Assembly: GCF_022870865.1 (NCBI RefSeq)
Contig: NZ_CP091508.1
Span: forward strand, 2,604,001-2,668,000
DNA: 64,000 bases
DNA from: Uruburuella testudinis
Lineage (GTDB): Bacteria > Pseudomonadota > Gammaproteobacteria > Burkholderiales > Neisseriaceae
Direction of reading: 5' to 3'
Positions 60,518-64,000 of the stretch are shown here, piece after piece. The notes beneath the pieces were generated by a model. The model was not told where the DNA came from. It did no database searches and worked only from the letters and a program-made list of their open reading frames with translations. Each line of letters opens with the position of its first letter. Position 1 is the first letter of the stretch. A program made the position numbers and the translations under genes.

Positions 60518-62686
60518 ATGTCTGCACACACCCCGCCCCTGTTCCGCCTTTCCCTGCTCTCATTCAGCCTGCTCAGCGGCTTTACCTATGCCGCCGACAA
60601 CACTGCCGAGCTGGACACCGTTTATGTCACCGCTGAGCGCCAGTTGCAGCAATCGCTGGGGGTGTCGAAAATCAGCGCTGAAGATTTGGAAAAGCAGCCT
60701 GCGGTTAACGATATTTCCGATATCGTGCGCACCATGCCCGGCGTCAACCTTACCGGCAACACCGCCACCGGCCAGCGCGGCAACAAACGCCAGATTGATT
60801 TGCGCGGCATGGGCCCGGAAAACACGCTGATTCTGGTAGACGGCCGCCCTGTTACCTCGCGCAATTCCGAGCGCATCAGCATGCGCGGCGAGCGCAACAC
60901 CCGTGGCGACAGCAACTGGGTGCCGGTGGAAGCGATTGAATCGATTGAAGTGATTCGCGGCCCGGCGGCCGCCCGCTACGGCTCCGGCGCCATGGGGGGG
61001 GTAGTAAACATCGTTACTAAAAAAATCACCAATGAATTTGAAGGCTCGGTCAATTACTACACCAACCAGCCGCAAGATAGCGATGAAGGCGCCACCAACC
61101 GCGTGGGCTTCAACGTGAGCGGCCCGATTGTAAAAGATGTGCTCTCGTTCCGCCTCTACGGCAGCTTGAACAAAACCGATGCCGATTCGCCCGATATCAA
61201 TGCCGCCGCCGGCAATGCCAACGCCGCGGGTGTAGAAGGTGTGCGCAACAAAGATATTGCCGGCCGTCTGCACTGGAAACTCAGCCCCTCGCAAAGCCTC
61301 ACCTTCGATGCCGGCTTCAGCCGCCAAGGCAATATCTATAACGGCGACACCCAAAACAGCTTCACCCACCCCTCGAATGCCGCCTTAATCGAACGCCTCA
61401 AAGGCAGCGAAACCGCCCGCCTCTACCGCAGCAACTTCGCGCTGACCCACACCGGCGGCTGGGATTGGGGCGACACCAAATCTTGGATCAGCTACGACCG
61501 CACCACCAACAGCCGCCTGCCCGAAGCGCTGGCCGGCGGCCCGGAAGGCAGCTACAACGGCGACACCTTTACCGACAGCGATTTGAAAAACCTGCGCCTG
61601 AGCAGCGAAGCCTATATTCCGTTTGACTGGGGCGTGCCGCACGTATTGACCGTGGGTGCCGAATTCACCGACAGCCGTCTGAAAGATGCCTCATCCAACC
61701 GTCAGGGCTTTACCGACCAAGGCAACACCGACGTGTTCAACGGCATTTCCGCCACCCGCGGCAGCGATGCCTCACAACGCGAATGGGCGGTATATGCCGA
61801 AGACAACATCAGCATCACCCCGCGCACCCATCTGATTCCCAGCCTGCGCTTCGACCACCACAGCAAATCCGGCGGCAATGTGAGCGGCGGCCTCAATTTC
61901 TCGCAACAGCTCGGCGAACACTGGCTGGTAAAAGGCGGCATCGCCCGTGCCTACAAAGCGCCCAACCTCTACCAAACCGACCCCAACTTCATTCTCTACA
62001 CCCGCGGCAACGGCTGCCCCATCGGCACTGAAGGACGCTGCTACTACATGGGCAATGCCGACCTGAAACCGGAAACCAGTTGGAACAAAGAAATCGGCGC
62101 CGAATTCAATAAAAACGGCTGGCAGGCTTCCGCCACTTATTTCCATAACAACTACCGCAACAAAATCGTCATCGGCGACGTGTTGATTGCCCAAAGCGAT
62201 CTCGGCAACGCCCTTTATCAATGGAGCAACACTCCCAAAGCCACCATTGCAGGCATTGAGGGCAACCTGGTGGTGCCGCTGCACGACAAGCTGAAATGGA
62301 GCAACAACTTCACCTATATGCAAAAATCGGAAGACTACCAAGGCAACCCGCTGTCGCTGACACCCAAGTTTACCCTCAACAGCATGCTGGCGTGGACACC
62401 CACCGAAAAACTTGATGCCAACCTCACCTTCACCCAATACGGCCGCATCAAACCGCGCACCGTAGTGATTAACCGCACCGAAAACACCAACGGCCTGAGC
62501 AGCAACGAAGTGGGCAGCTACGGCTTGTGGGGCATCAACGCGGGCTACAAATTCAACAAACACGTAAACGGCCGCTTGGGCGTGAGCAATATTTTCGACA
62601 AGAAAATCTACCGCACCGCCGACGGCGCGCAAACTTTCAACCAACACGGCCGCGCCTTTTACGGCAGCCTGAAAGTCGGTTTTTAA
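60518..62686 (+). CDS. TonB-dependent outer-membrane receptor, FepA/PirA-like
   Basis: 722 residues. The signal peptide ends TYAA. The TonB box region is LDTVYVTAERQ, the plug domain (about 40-170) contains RQIDLRGMGPENTLILVDGRPV and GAMGGVVNIVT, and a 22-strand barrel ends in aromatic F. Loop cysteines in GNGCPIGTEGRCYYMGNADLKPETS resemble FepA and BfeA, so the ligand is probably a catecholate siderophore such as enterobactin. A G8 tract (60,994-61,001) encodes the plug GG and could cause phase variation. ATG 60,518 has GGAG at 60,509. Confidence 0.88.
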   Translation: MSAHTPPLFRLSLLSFSLLSGFTYAADNTAELDTVYVTAERQLQQSLGVSKISAEDLEKQPAVNDISDIVRTMPGVNLTGNTATGQRGNKRQIDLRGMGPENTLILVDGRPVTSRNSERISMRGERNTRGDSNWVPVEAIESIEVIRGPAAARYGSGAMGGVVNIVTKKITNEFEGSVNYYTNQPQDSDEGATNRVGFNVSGPIVKDVLSFRLYGSLNKTDADSPDINAAAGNANAAGVEGVRNKDIAGRLHWKLSPSQSLTFDAGFSRQGNIYNGDTQNSFTHPSNAALIERLKGSETARLYRSNFALTHTGGWDWGDTKSWISYDRTTNSRLPEALAGGPEGSYNGDTFTDSDLKNLRLSSEAYIPFDWGVPHVLTVGAEFTDSRLKDASSNRQGFTDQGNTDVFNGISATRGSDASQREWAVYAEDNISITPRTHLIPSLRFDHHSKSGGNVSGGLNFSQQLGEHWLVKGGIARAYKAPNLYQTDPNFILYTRGNGCPIGTEGRCYYMGNADLKPETSWNKEIGAEFNKNGWQASATYFHNNYRNKIVIGDVLIAQSDLGNALYQWSNTPKATIAGIEGNLVVPLHDKLKWSNNFTYMQKSEDYQGNPLSLTPKFTLNSMLAWTPTEKLDANLTFTQYGRIKPRTVVINRTENTNGLSSNEVGSYGLWGINAGYKFNKHVNGRLGVSNIFDKKIYRTADGAQTFNQHGRAFYGSLKVGF

Positions 62687-62690
62687 GCCT

Positions 62691-62733
62691 TGAGGCCGTC
62701 TGAAAATATCATCAAAATATTTCAGACGGCCTT
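62691..62733. terminator. Paired DUS terminator after the receptor gene
   Basis: AGGCCGTCTGAAAATAT (62,693) and its complement ATATTTCAGACGGCCT (to 62,732) form a 16-bp stem followed by TTTTA. Confidence 0.75.
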
Positions 62734-62780
62734 TTATTCTAACTGCACGCCAACCCATTACTTCAACAGGTTTATTGCCG

Positions 62781-63743
62781 ATGCAAACACGCTTATCCGC
62801 CCTCGCGCTCTGCGCCCTGCTGACCGCAGCCTGCGCCGCGCCGACCGCAATCCCGGCACCCGCCAACACACCCTCAAAACGCACCCGCGCCATGACCACA
62901 CCCCCAATCCCCCTACCCGAGCAAACCCGCGTATTCAAAGACATCATCTACAAAAACGTAAACGGCACCGATTTAAAGCTCGACCTTTATCTGCCCGCAC
63001 AAGCCGATAAGCCCACCCCGCTGATTGTGTGGGTGCACGGCGGCGCATGGATGCGCGGCGACAAAGCCGATTTTCCACCCCGCAACAGCCGCCTGGCTGC
63101 CGCCTTACTCAGCGAAGGCTACGCGCTGGCCTCGGTTTCCTACCGCCTCAGCGGTCAAGCCGCGTTTCCCGCACCGATTCAAGACCTCAACGATGCCCTC
63201 GCCTATTTATGGGCGCATGCCGGCCAATACGGCTTTGACCGCGACAACATCGCCATAGCCGGCCGCTCTGCCGGCGCGCATTTGGCCTTGCTCGCCGCCA
63301 CCGCCAACGCACAATTACCGGCAGATTTTATCAGCAGCAGCCAAGCGCCTTTCCACATTCGCGCCGCCGTTGGTTTTTTCGGTATTTATGACCTGCCGCT
63401 GATGGGCGAGCAGAAAAACAGCACCGCCGCATCGCCCGAATCCCGCCTATTGGGCGGCACACCCGCCGCTTTGCCGCAAACCGCCCGTGCCGCCTCGCCC
63501 GTTTCTTATGTCGGCCCGCACACGCCGCCCGTTATCCTGCTGCACGGCACCGATGACCGCCAAGCGCCCGTTGATCAAAGCCGGGTTTTGCAACAGCGGC
63601 TGAATCAATCCGGCATTGCCAACGAAATCATCATTGTCGAAGGCGCGCGCCACGGCGACCCTGTGTTTGACACCGAACCTTATGTTGCCCAAGTGGTGGA
63701 TTTCTTCCAACGCCATCTGAAACCATCCCCCCAACCCCGATAA
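62781..63743 (+). CDS. Alpha/beta-hydrolase (esterase-like) lipoprotein
   Basis: 320 residues. The lipoprotein signal ends LLTAAC (Cys18). The oxyanion motif is HGGAW (86-90), nucleophile Ser163 in AGRSAGAH, acid Asp258 in HGTDDR and His291 in GARHGDP, so the triad is complete. This matches the carboxylesterase/BD-FAE group of the hormone-sensitive-lipase-like family. ATG 62,781 is used; a TTG two codons earlier is possible. It may act on esters, or on siderophore esters given the neighbouring FepA-like receptor, but that is conjecture. Confidence 0.85.
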   Translation: MQTRLSALALCALLTAACAAPTAIPAPANTPSKRTRAMTTPPIPLPEQTRVFKDIIYKNVNGTDLKLDLYLPAQADKPTPLIVWVHGGAWMRGDKADFPPRNSRLAAALLSEGYALASVSYRLSGQAAFPAPIQDLNDALAYLWAHAGQYGFDRDNIAIAGRSAGAHLALLAATANAQLPADFISSSQAPFHIRAAVGFFGIYDLPLMGEQKNSTAASPESRLLGGTPAALPQTARAASPVSYVGPHTPPVILLHGTDDRQAPVDQSRVLQQRLNQSGIANEIIIVEGARHGDPVFDTEPYVAQVVDFFQRHLKPSPQPR

Positions 63744-63753
63744 AGGAAACCCC

Positions 63754-64000
63754 ATGAAAACAACCGCCGCACTGCTCATCACCGCCGCCCTCGGCTTCTC
63801 TGCGCCCGCCATGGCCGCAGGCTTCGCCCATCAGCAAGACATCAGCTATGCCGGGCAAACCCTCAAAGTAGCCGACACCTCCGCCCGCCTGCTCGGCAAT
63901 GCCCAAGGCAATGCGCCCGAACTGGTGGCCGATATTAACGACGGCTTGGGCAAAACCAAAACGCCCGGCTATAAAATCCAGATTATGAGCCGCAGCTACT
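63754..64000 (+). CDS. Exported protein of unknown function, partial
   Basis: The first 82 residues are in the window and the gene runs past its end. The signal peptide MKTTAALLITAALGFSAPAMA is followed by GFAHQQDISYAGQTLKVADTSARLLG. I do not recognise the mature part. It follows the esterase by 10 bp with AAAGGAAACCCC before the ATG, so the two are probably co-transcribed. Confidence 0.7.
   Translation, partial: MKTTAALLITAALGFSAPAMAAGFAHQQDISYAGQTLKVADTSARLLGNAQGNAPELVADINDGLGKTKTPGYKIQIMSRSY

Noticed and set aside
61772..62947. 391-codon frame opposite the siderophore receptor
   Set aside because: Shadow of the receptor gene, with composition typical of an antisense translation.

Overview
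The window is chromosomal DNA from a Neisseria species, or a very close relative in the Neisseriaceae. The 12-mer DNA uptake sequence AGGCCGTCTGAA (the AG-DUS dialect) is scattered throughout, often as inverted pairs that look like terminators. Gene content and protein sequences are also typical of Neisseria: dapD, aat, fur-bamE-dapB, mtgA-aroE, glnA, gltS, petABC-sspAB, groESL and glnE. AG-DUS rather than AT-DUS dominates, which argues against N. meningitidis or N. gonorrhoeae. I cannot name the species.

Layout: 1-15.7 kb is ordinary core genome (lysine/DAP synthesis, galactarate dehydratase, Aat, Fur, BamE, MtgA, AroE, glutamine synthetase, GltS, small lipoproteins, an RnfB-like ferredoxin, a nitrilase and a porin fragment). 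16,073-30,593 is a 14.5-kb AT-rich, DUS-free Tn7-like transposon. It has matched ends (TGT-N3-TTGTAGGATAA), several presumed TnsB sites at each end and a perfect 5-bp target duplication (TTGGC). It sits in the 3' end of oppF and has cut off that protein's last 23 residues. It carries tnsA, tnsB (with an apparent 1-nt frameshift), tnsC and two tniQ-type genes. The cargo is a compact operon: a C5-cytosine methyltransferase, a protein with two GHKL ATPase domains and a DHp-like histidine motif, and a receiver-domain protein. It is followed by a DEDDh exonuclease gene split by an IS21-family element, which in turn carries an IS3-family element. Four insertion levels are thus nested: IS3 in IS21 in the Tn7-like element in oppF.

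30.6-35.6 kb holds the oppBCDF peptide importer operon (minus strand) and an LPS heptosyltransferase. 35.8-38.5 kb is glnE, whose substrate GlnA is encoded at 8-9.5 kb. 38.8-40.8 kb is an eight-copy tandem array of 232-267-bp hairpin-rich units, each with a DUS. 40.9-46.1 kb has coaD, gluQRS, tsaB-rimI-UDG-like, sspB and sspA. 46.5-50.1 kb has the cytochrome bc1 operon petABC and a NIF3-family gene. 51-55.2 kb has a PhoX phosphatase and groESL behind a sigma-32-like promoter. 55.8-60.1 kb has a tripartite tricarboxylate transporter (tctCBA) and an AbrB-family membrane protein. 60.5-64 kb has a FepA-like siderophore receptor with a G8 tract, an alpha/beta hydrolase lipoprotein and the start of an unidentified exported protein.

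Two families of small dispersed repeats occupy the core intergenic regions. Family A (about 65-145 bp, ends ACCCATTCACAAAAATAAGC and its complement) and family B (about 162 bp, ends TAGGGTGTCCTGA / TCAGGACACCCTA, apparently inserted at TA) behave like MITEs. Two family B copies supply the stop codon of the neighbouring gene. The most likely candidate for an undescribed system is the methyltransferase / double-GHKL / receiver / exonuclease cargo. It looks like a defence module that combines DNA methylation with two-component-style signalling.
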